Notes: generated from the letters alone by a model not told the origin. Shown: positions 1 through 9,840, counted from the stretch's first letter. The stretch: 64,000 bases of DNA from Pseudogulbenkiania subflava DSM 22618 (GCF_900177275.1 NZ_FXAG01000005.1:62001-126000), one strand, 5' to 3'. Translations and numbers: made by a program.

Positions 1-2
1 GT

Positions 3-2474
3 GCCTACGAGAAGCGCCGCATCCTGATAACCGATGTCCCGAGCAATTACGTCGCCATCTCCTCCGGGCTGGGCGCAGCCGCCCCACTCAATATCATCGT
101 GTTTCCTATCCTGTTCGAGAACCAGGTCAAGGCCGTCATCGAGTTGGCCTCGTTCAAGCCGTACAGCGTCATTCATCAGACCTTTCTCGATCAGTTGGCC
201 GAATCGATCGGCATCGTGCTCCATACCATCGAGGCCAATATGCGCACCGAGGAGCTGCTCAAACAGTCGCAACTACTGGCGCAGGAGTTGCAGAGCCAGC
301 AAGAGGAATTGAGACAGACCAACGAGGAGCTGGCGCACAAGGCTCGTCTGCTGGAAGAGCAGAAGGCCGAGGTCGAGCGCAAGAACCGCGAGGTCGAGAT
401 CACCAAGCTGTCGCTGGAAGAGAAGGCCGAGCAGCTGACACTGACCTCCAAGTACAAGTCCGAGTTTCTGTCCAGCATGTCGCACGAGCTCAGAACGCCA
501 CTGAACAGCCTGCTGATCCTGGCCCAGCAGCTCAGCGACAATGCCGAACACAACCTCACGGCCAAGCAGGTGGACTATGCCAAGACCATCTACAGCGCGG
601 GCAAGGACCTGCTGGAGCTGATCGACGAGATTCTCTATCTGTCCAAGATCGAGTCGGGCACGGTCAGTCTGGATCTGGGCGAAGCATCGTTTGCCGATCT
701 GCACGACCAGATCGAACGCACCTTCCGGCCTGTTGCCGAAAACCGGGCTCTGGGCTTCACGATCGAACTGGCGCCGACCTTGCCGCCCTCGATCTGGACT
801 GACGAGAAGCGCCTGTTGCAAGTGGTCAAGAACCTGCTGTCCAACGCCTTCAAGTTCACCGAGAAAGGCGGTGTCAAGATCGGCATCGCGCCCGCCATGG
901 CCGGGTGGAGCGCTGATCACATCGGCTTGAACCGCGCCGAGGCGGTAGTGGCCTTCGTGGTTTCCGATACTGGCATCGGCGTCTCCAGCGACAAGCAGAA
1001 CCTCATCTTCGAGGCATTCCAGCAAGCCGATACCGGCACCTCGCGCAAATACGGCGGCACAGGCCTCGGTCTGTCGATCAGCCGTGAACTGGCCCGTCAA
1101 CTGGGCGGCGAGCTGCGGCTGATCTCCAGCGAAATCGGCATAGGCAGCACCTTTGCCCTGTTCGTGCCGCAGCGTACCTACGATGCCCAGCGCCCGGCGC
1201 TGGACGAATCATCGGTCGAGATCGGCCAGGGGCAGGGCAGGCGCGACCTCTCCCCCCAGCCGGTGCAGATCGTCGACGACCGCGAATCCATCCAGCCTGG
1301 CGACCAACTGCTGCTGATGCTGGAGAACGACGCCGAATTCGCCGGCAATCTGCTTGATGCCGCGCACAAGAACGGCTTCCGGGGCGTTGTCACGACCCGC
1401 GGTACGGAGATACTGGAACTGGCCGAGCGCTTCAAGCCGGCCGCCCTCATGCTGGACCTGGATCTGCCGGATATCGATGGCTGGTCGACTCTCGAACAGT
1501 TCAAGCGCAACTTCGCCACGCGTCACATTCCGGTCCAGATCATCGTCGCCGACGATGACCGTAGCCGTGGACTGCGCTACGGCGCGCTCGCTTGCCTGGT
1601 CAAGCCGGTCACGGCCGACGAGATTCGGCAAGCGCTGTCGGGCCTCGTGAAATTCGCGCAGCGCAAGGCGAAGAATCTGCTGGTGGTCGACAGCGACGAG
1701 GAACGTTGCACCCGTCTTGCCGAACTGGTCGGCGGCGATGGGGTGCAGATCGAGGCGGCCGGCACTGGCAGCGCCGCCTTGAAAAGGCTGAGCAAGAAAC
1801 GCTACGACTGCATGGCGCTCCATCTCAAACTGTCCGACATGTCCGGCATCAAGCTGCTCGAAGCGCTACGGGAGAGCAACGCGACGCGCGATATGCCGGT
1901 CATTGTCCATGGCATGGAAGAACTGACGAAACCGGAACGGGCACATCTCCGGGCACTGGCCGGCAAGAGCGCCATCAAGGAGGTCCAGTCGCCCGAACGC
2001 ATGCTGGACGAAACGGTGCTGTTTCTGCACCGCGCCGTCGCTACGCTGCCGCCGCACCAGCGCACGATGCTGGAAAAACTCTATGAGGGCCCGGATGGTC
2101 TCGAAGGCAAGAAAGCTTTGGTGGTGGACGACGATGTGCGCAATATCTTTGCGCTCACCAGCGTGCTGGAGTCCAACAAGATGCAGGTGACCTCGGCCGA
2201 GAACGGCCGCACCGCGATCGACCTGTTGCAACAGCAGCCCGATACCGACATCGTCCTGATGGACATCATGATGCCCGAGATGGATGGCTTCGAAACTATG
2301 CGCCAGATACGCACCATCAAACGATTCGAAGCCCTGCCCATGATTGCCCTGACCGCCAAGGCGATGAAAGGCGATCGCGAAAAGTGTATCGAAGCGGGTG
2401 CGTCCGACTATGTCAGCAAGCCGGTGGATACCGCGCAACTACTGTCGCTGATGCGCAAATGGCTCTATCGCTGA
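3..2474 (+). CDS. Hybrid sensor histidine kinase with three receiver domains (5' partial)
   Basis: The reading frame is open from base 3, so the gene starts before the window. The visible protein (about 823 residues) begins in a GAF-like sensor domain, followed by a long coiled coil rich in Glu, Gln and Leu. A HisKA domain carries the H-box (MSHELRTP, phospho-His near fragment residue 161). A HATPase domain follows with N-box (LLSNAFKF), G1 (SDTGIGV) and G2 (GGTGLGLSI). Three receiver domains end the protein, at roughly nt 1305-1650, 1674-2040 and 2110-2470. Receivers 1 and 3 keep the phosphoacceptor Asp (LDLDLPDIDG and LMDIMMPEMDG) and a Lys-Pro pair. In receiver 2 the equivalent position is His (nt 1821-1823), so it is probably not phosphorylated. 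The next gene, 42 bp downstream on the same strand, is also a kinase, and the two probably form one phosphorelay. The signal sensed is unknown. Confidence 0.93.
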   Translation, partial: AYEKRRILITDVPSNYVAISSGLGAAAPLNIIVFPILFENQVKAVIELASFKPYSVIHQTFLDQLAESIGIVLHTIEANMRTEELLKQSQLLAQELQSQQEELRQTNEELAHKARLLEEQKAEVERKNREVEITKLSLEEKAEQLTLTSKYKSEFLSSMSHELRTPLNSLLILAQQLSDNAEHNLTAKQVDYAKTIYSAGKDLLELIDEILYLSKIESGTVSLDLGEASFADLHDQIERTFRPVAENRALGFTIELAPTLPPSIWTDEKRLLQVVKNLLSNAFKFTEKGGVKIGIAPAMAGWSADHIGLNRAEAVVAFVVSDTGIGVSSDKQNLIFEAFQQADTGTSRKYGGTGLGLSISRELARQLGGELRLISSEIGIGSTFALFVPQRTYDAQRPALDESSVEIGQGQGRRDLSPQPVQIVDDRESIQPGDQLLLMLENDAEFAGNLLDAAHKNGFRGVVTTRGTEILELAERFKPAALMLDLDLPDIDGWSTLEQFKRNFATRHIPVQIIVADDDRSRGLRYGALACLVKPVTADEIRQALSGLVKFAQRKAKNLLVVDSDEERCTRLAELVGGDGVQIEAAGTGSAALKRLSKKRYDCMALHLKLSDMSGIKLLEALRESNATRDMPVIVHGMEELTKPERAHLRALAGKSAIKEVQSPERMLDETVLFLHRAVATLPPHQRTMLEKLYEGPDGLEGKKALVVDDDVRNIFALTSVLESNKMQVTSAENGRTAIDLLQQQPDTDIVLMDIMMPEMDGFETMRQIRTIKRFEALPMIALTAKAMKGDREKCIEAGASDYVSKPVDTAQLLSLMRKWLYR

Positions 2475-2516
2475 CTGGCATCGGCACGTTGAACAACGTG
2501 CCTGGATGAATCCGAC

Positions 2517-3659
2517 ATGGCTACGCAGAGACAAGACGTCCACCTCTTCAAGCAGGGTATTCCATCCGGGCAACTGGCCCCGCCGGATGGCGTGCCGGCC
2601 CCCGTACTGCTGGTCGACGACAATCCGGCCAAGCTGGCGGCGCTGGCCACGGTGATCGACGATATGGGCCTCGACGTCGCCACCGCGACCTCGGGGTGCG
2701 AGGCGCTGCGTCTTCTCTTGCAGCGCGACTTCGCGGTGATCTTGCTCGACGTCAAGATGCCGGAAATGGACGGCTTCGAAACCGCCGCCCTGATCCATGG
2801 CCGGCCGAAGTCCGCCCATACGCCCATCATTTTCGTCACCGCCGAGGCCAGCACGGATTCGGAAAGCATCCGCGGTTATACCTCCGGCGCCGTGGATTAT
2901 ATTTTCTCGCCGATTGTGCCCGAAGTGCTGCGTGCCAAGATCCGGGTGTTCGTCGACCTGTTCTACCTCCAGCGCACGCTGACGTTGCAGGCTGAAGAAT
3001 TGCAGAAATCGAAGCGGCTGCTGCGCGAGCTCGCTTCCTATCAGGAGCAGATCAAGGAGGAGGAGAGAAAGCGGATCGCACGGGAAATCCATGACCAGCT
3101 GGGGCAAAGCCTGCTGGCGCTGCGCATCGATATCTCCATGCTGTATGAGAGCACCAGCACCGTGCCCCCCGAACTCAACAAGAAGATGGGCGATGTCCTG
3201 AATCACATCGACACGGCCATCAGGAGCGTGCGCGGCATCATCAACGATCTGCGCCCACCCGTACTCGATCTGGGCTTGCAGGCAGCGATCGAGTGGCAGC
3301 TGGAGGAGTTTCGGCAGCGTACTGGAATCGTGTGCTCGATTCGGGCCAAAGAGGAGGATTTTCACTGCGACCTGGACGACAAGCGCGCCACTACACTGTT
3401 CCGCATCCTGCAGGAGTCGCTCTCGAACATCACCCGGCATGCCCAAGCGACGCGGGTGGACATCGAGCTTTACAGGGTTGGCCGTCAGCTTCGCCTTCAG
3501 ATCAAGGACAACGGCGTCGGCATGAAAGATGTCAAGAAAACAAGTTCGTTCGGGCTGGTGGGCATGAAGGAGAGGGTCAGCACGCTGGGGGGCGAGTTCA
3601 ACATCGATAGTGTGCCGGGCCGAGGCACGATATTGACGATAGCGATACCGCTTGATTGA
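2517..3659 (+). CDS. Receiver-histidine kinase fusion (REC + HisKA_3, NarX/DegS-type)
   Basis: The 380-residue protein has an N-terminal receiver domain (VLLVDDNP acidic pocket, phospho-Asp in ILLDVKMPEMDG) followed by a short linker. A HisKA_3 dimerisation domain has the phospho-His in REIHDQLGQS. A C-terminal HATPase has ESLSNITRHA and DNGVGM motifs and ends GRGTILTIAIPL. No membrane segment is seen, so it is cytoplasmic. The usual receiver Lys is replaced by Ser (YIFSPIVP), a variant that seems tolerated in this subfamily (from memory). HisKA_3 kinases normally phosphorylate NarL/LuxR-type regulators, and none is adjacent. Position directly after the hybrid kinase suggests the receiver is driven by that kinase (inference). 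A strong hairpin terminator follows immediately. Confidence 0.92.
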   Translation: MATQRQDVHLFKQGIPSGQLAPPDGVPAPVLLVDDNPAKLAALATVIDDMGLDVATATSGCEALRLLLQRDFAVILLDVKMPEMDGFETAALIHGRPKSAHTPIIFVTAEASTDSESIRGYTSGAVDYIFSPIVPEVLRAKIRVFVDLFYLQRTLTLQAEELQKSKRLLRELASYQEQIKEEERKRIAREIHDQLGQSLLALRIDISMLYESTSTVPPELNKKMGDVLNHIDTAIRSVRGIINDLRPPVLDLGLQAAIEWQLEEFRQRTGIVCSIRAKEEDFHCDLDDKRATTLFRILQESLSNITRHAQATRVDIELYRVGRQLRLQIKDNGVGMKDVKKTSSFGLVGMKERVSTLGGEFNIDSVPGRGTILTIAIPLD

Positions 3660-3664
3660 GGCGC

Positions 3665-3693
3665 AAAAAGCGGCCTTATCCAGGCCGCTTTTT
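3665..3693. terminator. Bidirectional Rho-independent terminator
   Basis: A perfect inverted repeat with arms AAAAAGCGGCC and GGCCGCTTTTT surrounds a 7-nt loop. The A-run and T-run flank both sides, so it can stop the kinase operon from the left and the siderophore operon from the right. The two operons converge here. Confidence 0.9.
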
Positions 3694-3719
3694 CGTCGGA
3701 GTCTCTTTAATGGCCGCAG

Positions 3720-4961
3720 CTAGTCGAGAGACGATGCTGGGGATTCTGCCGGAAGATAGATATGCCTGGGGTGCGGGTGGCGCAGAAAGTCATGGTGCGA
3801 GATGTGCCACGCATAGGCCCCGGCATAAGGAAAGACCACGAGATCGCCAGCGCGCACGTGCTCGACCGGTGCATCGTAGGCCAACAGGTCCTTCGGCGTG
3901 CACAGTTGACCGACCACGCTGACACGCGTCCCGCGTACTTCGGGGCGCGGGTATGAGTGGGGCCAGTGGTCGACCGGCAGCACGCGGAAGGGGTGGCTGT
4001 GCCCCTGGGCGTAAGGCGTTCGGAACTGGTGGGTACCGCCGCGTGCGACTACGAAGGTGCGGTCGAAGGCGTGTTTCACGTCGATTACCTCCATCGCATA
4101 GTAGCCGCAGAACGCGGTGACGTAGCGCCCGCACTCAAAGCGTACGGTGAGCCCGTCGCGCTGAGTCGATAGCTCGGTGAGTCCTGCGGCGAAGGTTGGC
4201 CAGTCGAACTGGCGTTCCGGCTCGCGGTAGTTGACGCCGATACCGCCGCCGACGTTGACCTGATCGAGCGTGGAGAGGTCATAGTCATGACGCCAGCGTC
4301 TCACCTGATCCAGATAGGCGCCGAGCAGCCGCAGGTGGGTGGCGGCATCGAGCTGGTGTGACATCAGGTGGAAGTGAAACCCGCGCAGGGTGATCTCCGG
4401 ATGGGCGCGCAGCCACGCCAGGCAGTCCGGCAACTGGTCGCCGGCGATGCCGAACGGTGTCGGTTTGCCTCCCATCATCAGTGTGGTGGCCTGCAATCCC
4501 TCGATAGCCAGGTTCACGCGCAGCAGCACAGGGGCGGTGACGCCGCGTTCGCGTGCGAGCCAGGCCAGCCGTTCCAGTTCGTGCCGGCTTTCGACGTGCA
4601 GCGCCTCGACGCCGAGGTCGAGCGCTTGGGTCAATTCGGTGTTGGTCTTGCCCGGTCCGCTGAAGATGATCGGAGTGTCGGCGAAGTGCGAGCGCACCCA
4701 GGCCAACTCGCCGCCGGAAGAGACCTCGAAGCCATGCGTGAGCGGCGCCAGTGTCTTCAGGATGGGCTCATCGGAGTTGGCTTTGATCGCGTAGAACAGC
4801 TCGAAGCCAGGAGGCAGCGCCGCCGTCAGCGAGCCAGCATGGCAGCGCAGTGCTTCCAGGTCGTACAGGTAGGAGCTCAAGGGAGCGTCATCTGTGCCCA
4901 CTTCCTGGCGCAGCCGCTCGAACACCGGCACCCAGCGCAGTGCATTCGCGTTCAGAGCCAT
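3720..4961 (-). CDS. pvsE: PLP-dependent decarboxylase, vibrioferrin PvsE-like
   Basis: The 413-residue protein belongs to the group IV, alanine-racemase-fold decarboxylases (diaminopimelate/ornithine decarboxylase family). The PLP-binding Lys is visible in FYAIKANSD (about K60). Gly-rich phosphate-binding stretches (NVGGGIGVNY) and a C-terminal GQLCTPKDLL / GDLVVFPYAGAYAW block fit the family. The start chosen, MALNANAL, overlaps the upstream synthetase stop by 10 bp, implying translational coupling; a longer open frame upstream is a shadow of that gene. In vibrioferrin synthesis PvsE is thought to decarboxylate the seryl unit after attachment to citrate, giving the ethanolamine part. Family and operon position are clear; the exact substrate is inferred. 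SbnH of staphyloferrin B and FslC-type rhizoferrin enzymes are relatives, but the surrounding gene order fits PvsE best. Confidence 0.85.
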   Translation of the reverse strand: MALNANALRWVPVFERLRQEVGTDDAPLSSYLYDLEALRCHAGSLTAALPPGFELFYAIKANSDEPILKTLAPLTHGFEVSSGGELAWVRSHFADTPIIFSGPGKTNTELTQALDLGVEALHVESRHELERLAWLARERGVTAPVLLRVNLAIEGLQATTLMMGGKPTPFGIAGDQLPDCLAWLRAHPEITLRGFHFHLMSHQLDAATHLRLLGAYLDQVRRWRHDYDLSTLDQVNVGGGIGVNYREPERQFDWPTFAAGLTELSTQRDGLTVRFECGRYVTAFCGYYAMEVIDVKHAFDRTFVVARGGTHQFRTPYAQGHSHPFRVLPVDHWPHSYPRPEVRGTRVSVVGQLCTPKDLLAYDAPVEHVRAGDLVVFPYAGAYAWHISHHDFLRHPHPRHIYLPAESPASSLD

Positions 4962-6778
4962 GTAGCCTCCCCACCGACCAGTGCGATCGGGTTGGTCACC
5001 GGCACGTAGGTCGAGGCACGGTCGGCGCGCTGGAAAAAGCGGTTGCTGAAATTGGTCTTGGCCGGGAAGGGCGCGCCGGCCAACAGCGCGTTGATGCGCT
5101 GGCTGGAGGCGGCGTTGCCATAATGTGCTTGGTAGTAGTGCAGGTGATGGCGCACGATGGACCATAGCCGCGTCGTCAGTTCTGGCTGTGCCGCACCCAG
5201 TTGGGCCACCACCTCGCACAGATTGTTGACGAACACGCAGTAGGCGATGCGGTTCCAGCCCAGTTCCTCTTCGTACCAAAGCGAGGCTCGGGCACGCTCG
5301 CTGATGTCCGGCATGGTCTCGGCCGGGTGGCGCGAAGGCGTCAGTTTGACGCCTTCGAAGTCGCGCAGGAACAGTTGCTTCGGCCAACCCTTTTCCAGTC
5401 CCAGCACGACATTCTGCAGGTGCGGTTCGAACACCACGCCGTGCGCGAAGAACAGATAGAAGACCGGGTAGATCAGCTGCTCGACGTAGGCGGAGAACCA
5501 GTGCTCCGTTATCGCCTCGATGCGGCTGCCCTCACGCGTGGCTAGGTCGGTGAGCAGTTTTTGGGTGCGTGCTTCACCGTAGTAGTGATTGCCGAACAGC
5601 GAGCCGGCCAACAGTGGCACGCTGTCGGGCGTGCGCAACACATCCACGCTCTGGCGCAGGATCAGCCCGAAGCCCTCGATCACCTGGCGGTTCTGCCCGA
5701 CATCGGGGTCTTTCAGGTCGACCGAGAGGAAGGCCGGTTCCTCCATCAACTGCAACCCAGGAAACAGGCGGGCCAGCTCCGGCTGCAGCGGACGCAGCAC
5801 CCTGTTTACCTGCATCGCGCTCTCCAGTTCGTACCAGGCATTCTTGCGCACGCAGTTGGTGATGCGAATGTTCAACGACAGCTTGTAGAAGTACGGATTG
5901 CCCGGCTGGTACAGCGTGCGGATCGACGAGGTAGGATAGAAGTCTCCTCCCTGCGTGCCGAGGTCTTGTAGCCTGCCGCTGGCGAGTGCCTGGCGCACCA
6001 GCGGGTGCTGGCGCAGGAAGCCCGCCTGCCACGGATGCACCGGGATCGCCACGCAGCCATCCGGTGCCGGCGGGGCGTTCGGCGCAATCAGCTGGTCGCA
6101 ACTGGCCTCCAGCAGAGACTGCTGGGCCACATCCTCGTGCCGCACCGCGAACCAGGCGAGGGGGAATCGCGTGCGCAGCTCCGGCGAATAGCGCTTGAGG
6201 TCGTCGTCGGAAAAGCCCTGGCGGCTCTTCGGCGCAGGGTGGAAGGGGTGGCCGAAAGTCAGCGATTGCTCGGAATCGATATACGCCTCGAGCGGGTCGG
6301 CGGGCAGCGTGTCCGGCACCGGCAACCCCAGCACTTCGGTGCCGACTTCCACGCTGTTGCGAATCTGTTCCATCAGCTCGACATTCGGCGTGACCTCGTG
6401 CTGCAGCGCCATCTCGCGCAGCAGCAAGGCGGCCAGCGCTTCCCAGTCGAGCAGGGCCCACGGCTTATTCTCCGCCTTGTGGTACACCGGCGAGCTGTAG
6501 CGGTAGTTGCCGGTGACCGAGGCCGACTCGACGACGGTCAGCAGGCGGTCGTGGGTATGCGGCAGTTGCACTTGCAGCACCTGGCCGTGGTCGCGCTGCA
6601 GCATCATCCGGATTGCCGCCGGCCAGTCGTTCTGGCCGAATGGCGGGCCGATGCGCAGTTGTCCGCCGGGTCCGGCGATTTCGCGGCAGTAGCAGTTGAG
6701 CAACGTTTCCTGGCAGCGCCGCTGCGCGGCCAGCTCCGCCGGATTGATGCGTTCGGCAGTGTTCACGTTTGATTGCAT
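4952..6778 (-). CDS. pvsD: NIS siderophore synthetase (IucA/IucC family), PvsD-like
   Basis: At 608 residues it has full family length. Conserved NRPS-independent-siderophore synthetase motifs are visible: GHPFHPAPKSRQG for ATP/citrate binding, IPVHPWQAGF, YPTSSIRTLY, KLSLNIRITNCVRKNAWYE, and the C-terminal FerR-like part FEPHLQNVVLG with LRDFEGVKL. The enzyme adenylates a carboxylate, typically citrate, and joins it to an amine or alcohol. By synteny it would be the PvsD step, citrate plus serine (inference). The start is preceded by an AAAGGA ribosome site. It lies 75 bp after the exporter gene, the only real gap in the operon, and overlaps the decarboxylase gene downstream. Confidence 0.9.
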   Translation of the reverse strand: MQSNVNTAERINPAELAAQRRCQETLLNCYCREIAGPGGQLRIGPPFGQNDWPAAIRMMLQRDHGQVLQVQLPHTHDRLLTVVESASVTGNYRYSSPVYHKAENKPWALLDWEALAALLLREMALQHEVTPNVELMEQIRNSVEVGTEVLGLPVPDTLPADPLEAYIDSEQSLTFGHPFHPAPKSRQGFSDDDLKRYSPELRTRFPLAWFAVRHEDVAQQSLLEASCDQLIAPNAPPAPDGCVAIPVHPWQAGFLRQHPLVRQALASGRLQDLGTQGGDFYPTSSIRTLYQPGNPYFYKLSLNIRITNCVRKNAWYELESAMQVNRVLRPLQPELARLFPGLQLMEEPAFLSVDLKDPDVGQNRQVIEGFGLILRQSVDVLRTPDSVPLLAGSLFGNHYYGEARTQKLLTDLATREGSRIEAITEHWFSAYVEQLIYPVFYLFFAHGVVFEPHLQNVVLGLEKGWPKQLFLRDFEGVKLTPSRHPAETMPDISERARASLWYEEELGWNRIAYCVFVNNLCEVVAQLGAAQPELTTRLWSIVRHHLHYYQAHYGNAASSQRINALLAGAPFPAKTNFSNRFFQRADRASTYVPVTNPIALVGGEATWL

Positions 6779-6853
6779 GATAGTCCTTTCACTCGCCGCT
6801 CAAGGCGGCCAAGAAATAGCTCGGGTGCGGCCGACAGCCGCATCCCGGAAGGT

Positions 6854-8026
6854 TCAAGCCGTTTGTGCGCCCGGTATCCGCCGGGCGATGAGAAGCAGGT
6901 AGCCGACCGCCGGCGCCAGCGCTGCCGCGCCCAGCAGGAAGGGCGCGCGGGTGCCGGCGGCGCCGACTGCCGCGCCAGCCATGAGCCCGGCGGCGACGCC
7001 GCCCCACTTCGAACTGCTCTCGAACCAGCCGAAGGTGCGCCCGGCGTTGCCGGTGTGTACTACGCTGGCCACCAGCGCGTGTAAGCCGATGAAGCCGATC
7101 GTCATCGCTGCCCCCATCAGCAACCGCCAGCCGACCAGGGCCGCCAGACCCAGCGGCGTTGCCTGTGCGGCGAGGCTGAGCATCAGTACGCCATAGCCGG
7201 CCGCCAGCAGGCCGAGCGATGGCGTCAGCCCCAACCTGCGTGACAGCAGCGGCGCTGCCACCAGATAGACGAGGTGAGGCAGTCCGAACAGCACGCCGGT
7301 GGCCGCCTCGGGCAGTACCGGCAGGCGCTGCTGCAGGTCGGAGATGAAGTAGGGGAAGGTCGCCACGGTGGCGAAGATGAACGCGAATTGCAGCGCGTAG
7401 ATCTGGCGTGGCGTGGCCGGCGCGGGCAAGGCGGGAGCCGGTGTATGCTTGGCGGTGCTTGCCGCCATGCTGCCTGCCGGCAACAGCGCGATAAGCGTGG
7501 CGGCGGCGAGCGGCAACAGCGCCAGCCATCGATACAGCACGATGGGCGATTCCACTCCCATCCATAACCCGAGGCTGGCCGGCGCCGCCACCAGGGCGGC
7601 GCGCGCCGACCATTGCATCGCGGTCAGGCTGCGAGTCAGCGTCGTACCGCTGGCGACTGTCGCGAGGTACGCGTTCGACGCCGCGAAGGTGCCGCCGAGC
7701 ACGCCTTGCAATACCAGCGCGGCGAAGAAACCCGTCGTGCTGGTTGCGAAGCCGGCCAAGAGGAAGCTCAGTGCCAGCCCAAGCTGGGCACGTAGCAGCA
7801 GCGGCTTCTTGCCAAAGCGGTCGGCCAGCCGGCCCCACCACGGTGCCGACAGCGCTGCCAGCAGCGTCGGCACCACGTAGAACGCGCCGGCGAGCCAGGG
7901 GACGTCGTTGTTCAGCGAGTGCTGCAGGATCAGCGCGAAAAACGGTGGCATCCCTAGCGCGGCGAACGACGCGACGAAGTGGCACAGCATCACCACCGCT
8001 ACCACGTGACGCGTGTTCGCGCTCAT
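6854..8026 (-). CDS. pvsC: MFS siderophore exporter, PvsC-like
   Basis: The 390-residue protein has about 12 hydrophobic segments and the MFS loop motif GRLADRFGKKPLL between TM2 and TM3. Its place between two NIS synthetase genes, with a 4-bp ATGA overlap to the upstream synthetase (8023-8026), points to export of the finished siderophore across the inner membrane, as described for PvsC. Drug export is the alternative for the protein alone; context favours the siderophore. Confidence 0.88.
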   Translation of the reverse strand: MSANTRHVVAVVMLCHFVASFAALGMPPFFALILQHSLNNDVPWLAGAFYVVPTLLAALSAPWWGRLADRFGKKPLLLRAQLGLALSFLLAGFATSTTGFFAALVLQGVLGGTFAASNAYLATVASGTTLTRSLTAMQWSARAALVAAPASLGLWMGVESPIVLYRWLALLPLAAATLIALLPAGSMAASTAKHTPAPALPAPATPRQIYALQFAFIFATVATFPYFISDLQQRLPVLPEAATGVLFGLPHLVYLVAAPLLSRRLGLTPSLGLLAAGYGVLMLSLAAQATPLGLAALVGWRLLMGAAMTIGFIGLHALVASVVHTGNAGRTFGWFESSSKWGGVAAGLMAGAAVGAAGTRAPFLLGAAALAPAVGYLLLIARRIPGAQTA

Positions 8027-9840
8027 CGCACGGCCTTCAGGAAGTTGGGCGCGCGCTTGCCGTAGAACTTGTTGACGTCGGCGACGCCGGTCTGCGACTT
8101 CTCCTCGAGCGAGGCGGCGCGCAGCAGGTACTTCAGGTACAGCGTGTCATCCTCAAGCAGCGTCTGCCGCGCGAACGCCACGTTTTCACCCTCGGCCGCC
8201 AATTGCTCCAGCACGGCTTCGACCTGATAGCGCACGCGTGCGTAGCTTGCGGCGGGATCGATGCCACGGCGCTCGGCGATGCCCTCGATCAGTGCCGCGA
8301 TGTTCAGCTGCAGGGTGATGGTGGTGAACATCTGCGCCAAGGGCAGCTCGTCGCTCACCGCGATACGCGCATCCACCAAGCCGGCCAGCTTGTCCGCCAG
8401 TTGCGGCCAGCGGCGGGCGAGCAGTCCGGTGTCGATGCGTGCGGCGTCGTTGTCCTTCAAGAGCAACCGCAAGCCGTCGTCACCGTAAACCAGCACCGAA
8501 TTCTGCTGGTTCGACTCCAGCGCGATGCCGTAGCGCAGCCATAGGGTCAGGTGCAGCCGCAGCGTGAGTTCCATGTAGGCGTCGAGCCAGGCGTCCAGGT
8601 CGCCGTCGTAGTAGCGGGCCGCCAACTCCTCGACCACCGACCCGCCGTGCGGCGCGTCGGCCAGCAGGCCGGCGATCGGTACCGCCGTCGCGTTCGCCAG
8701 TGCCTGTTCCGGATAACGGCGCAGGATGAAACCCAGGAAAGGACGCTGTGCGACGTGAGCGCCATTTTCTTCGTTGGTGAGCAGCACCTGGCCATGGAGG
8801 CTGGTTTCGCGCGCCACGATCGCGCCGAGCAAGGTCTGGATGCGGTGGCCGTCGGTGATAGTGCTGGGTTTGATGGTGCGGATGTTCTTCGCGCCCAGCG
8901 TGCGGATGGTCAGGGGCAGTTTGACGTGCCAGTCGGGCGTGTCGTGCAGCACCAGCGAGCGGACCGACAACGTCGGCGTGACCGTGAGGTGGCTACGCGG
9001 TGCGCGGATCACCTGTCCGGCCAGCCCGGCCTCGGCGAGAAATCCGTCGAGATGGTGCCGCCAGACGAACGGGTGTACCGGCACCAGCGCATGTTCCGCG
9101 GCGAGGCCGGCAGGCAGGCCGACGTCCTCGAAGTTCGGCCAACCCGGCGGCAGCGCAGTGCCGCTCGGATGATAGAGCGTGCGCGGAACCGCCAGCCAGT
9201 TCAGCTCGAAGCTGGGCTGGAATTCCGGCGCGTAGCGGGCGAGGTCGCCGGGTTCGAAGCCGAGCTTCGCGCGAGCGCTTGGGTAGTAAGGATGGTCGAG
9301 GAAGGCGGCCAGCCGATCGTGGTGCAGCAGTCGTTGCTCCCAGCGCGGCAAGCTGTGGCCCGGCAGCGCATCCGCCTCGTCGAACCAGCGCGCACGTTCG
9401 GCCTTCGCTGTGCGGCGGTGTTCCAGCGCGGTACGGCATTCGATGGCGTAGTCGGTGAACAGGCGGGCGGCCTCGGGCGGCAGCCCGTCGGCGAAAGCGG
9501 ACAGCACCGCGTCTATGTCGTACAACGGCGTGCAGCTAGTGCTGTCCTCGCGCAGCAGCGGCAGCCGGGCAAGCCGCCAGCTCTGCATGTAGCGAGTCGG
9601 CACCACGGGGATCCACAACGCGGCCGAGCCGAGGTGGGCAACACGCAGCCAGTACCGGCCGCCCTCGCCATTCTCAGTGAGGCCAGCTGGCAGCGCGTCG
9701 CCACTCAGCAGCTCGCCGCGGCTGGCGCAGTCGCGCACGTCTTCGCGCAGCAGGGTGTCGATCACGCGAGTGCAGACGTAGTCGGCGTCGTAGTCGACGC
9801 CTTGCCGGGAGAGCGGGGACGAAGAGAGGAGGGCGGTCAT
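8023..9840 (-). CDS. pvsB: NIS siderophore synthetase (IucA/IucC family), PvsB-like
   Basis: The 605-residue second synthetase is clearly diverged from the one at 4952-6778 but keeps the family signature blocks: LDHPYYPSARAKLGF, LVPVHPFVWRHH, TPTLSVRSL, KLPLTIRTLGAKNIRTIKP, and ALESNQQNSVLVYGDDGLRLLLKDND in the C-terminal domain. In the vibrioferrin pathway PvsB is proposed to join the citryl-ethanolamine unit to the alanine/2-ketoglutarate unit (inference here). I chose the start at 9840 because it makes an ATGA overlap with the ATP-grasp stop, the pattern also used at the pvsB/pvsC junction. A GTG-type start at 9855 (MGDRTMTALL) is the alternative. Confidence 0.88.
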   Translation of the reverse strand: MTALLSSSPLSRQGVDYDADYVCTRVIDTLLREDVRDCASRGELLSGDALPAGLTENGEGGRYWLRVAHLGSAALWIPVVPTRYMQSWRLARLPLLREDSTSCTPLYDIDAVLSAFADGLPPEAARLFTDYAIECRTALEHRRTAKAERARWFDEADALPGHSLPRWEQRLLHHDRLAAFLDHPYYPSARAKLGFEPGDLARYAPEFQPSFELNWLAVPRTLYHPSGTALPPGWPNFEDVGLPAGLAAEHALVPVHPFVWRHHLDGFLAEAGLAGQVIRAPRSHLTVTPTLSVRSLVLHDTPDWHVKLPLTIRTLGAKNIRTIKPSTITDGHRIQTLLGAIVARETSLHGQVLLTNEENGAHVAQRPFLGFILRRYPEQALANATAVPIAGLLADAPHGGSVVEELAARYYDGDLDAWLDAYMELTLRLHLTLWLRYGIALESNQQNSVLVYGDDGLRLLLKDNDAARIDTGLLARRWPQLADKLAGLVDARIAVSDELPLAQMFTTITLQLNIAALIEGIAERRGIDPAASYARVRYQVEAVLEQLAAEGENVAFARQTLLEDDTLYLKYLLRAASLEEKSQTGVADVNKFYGKRAPNFLKAVR

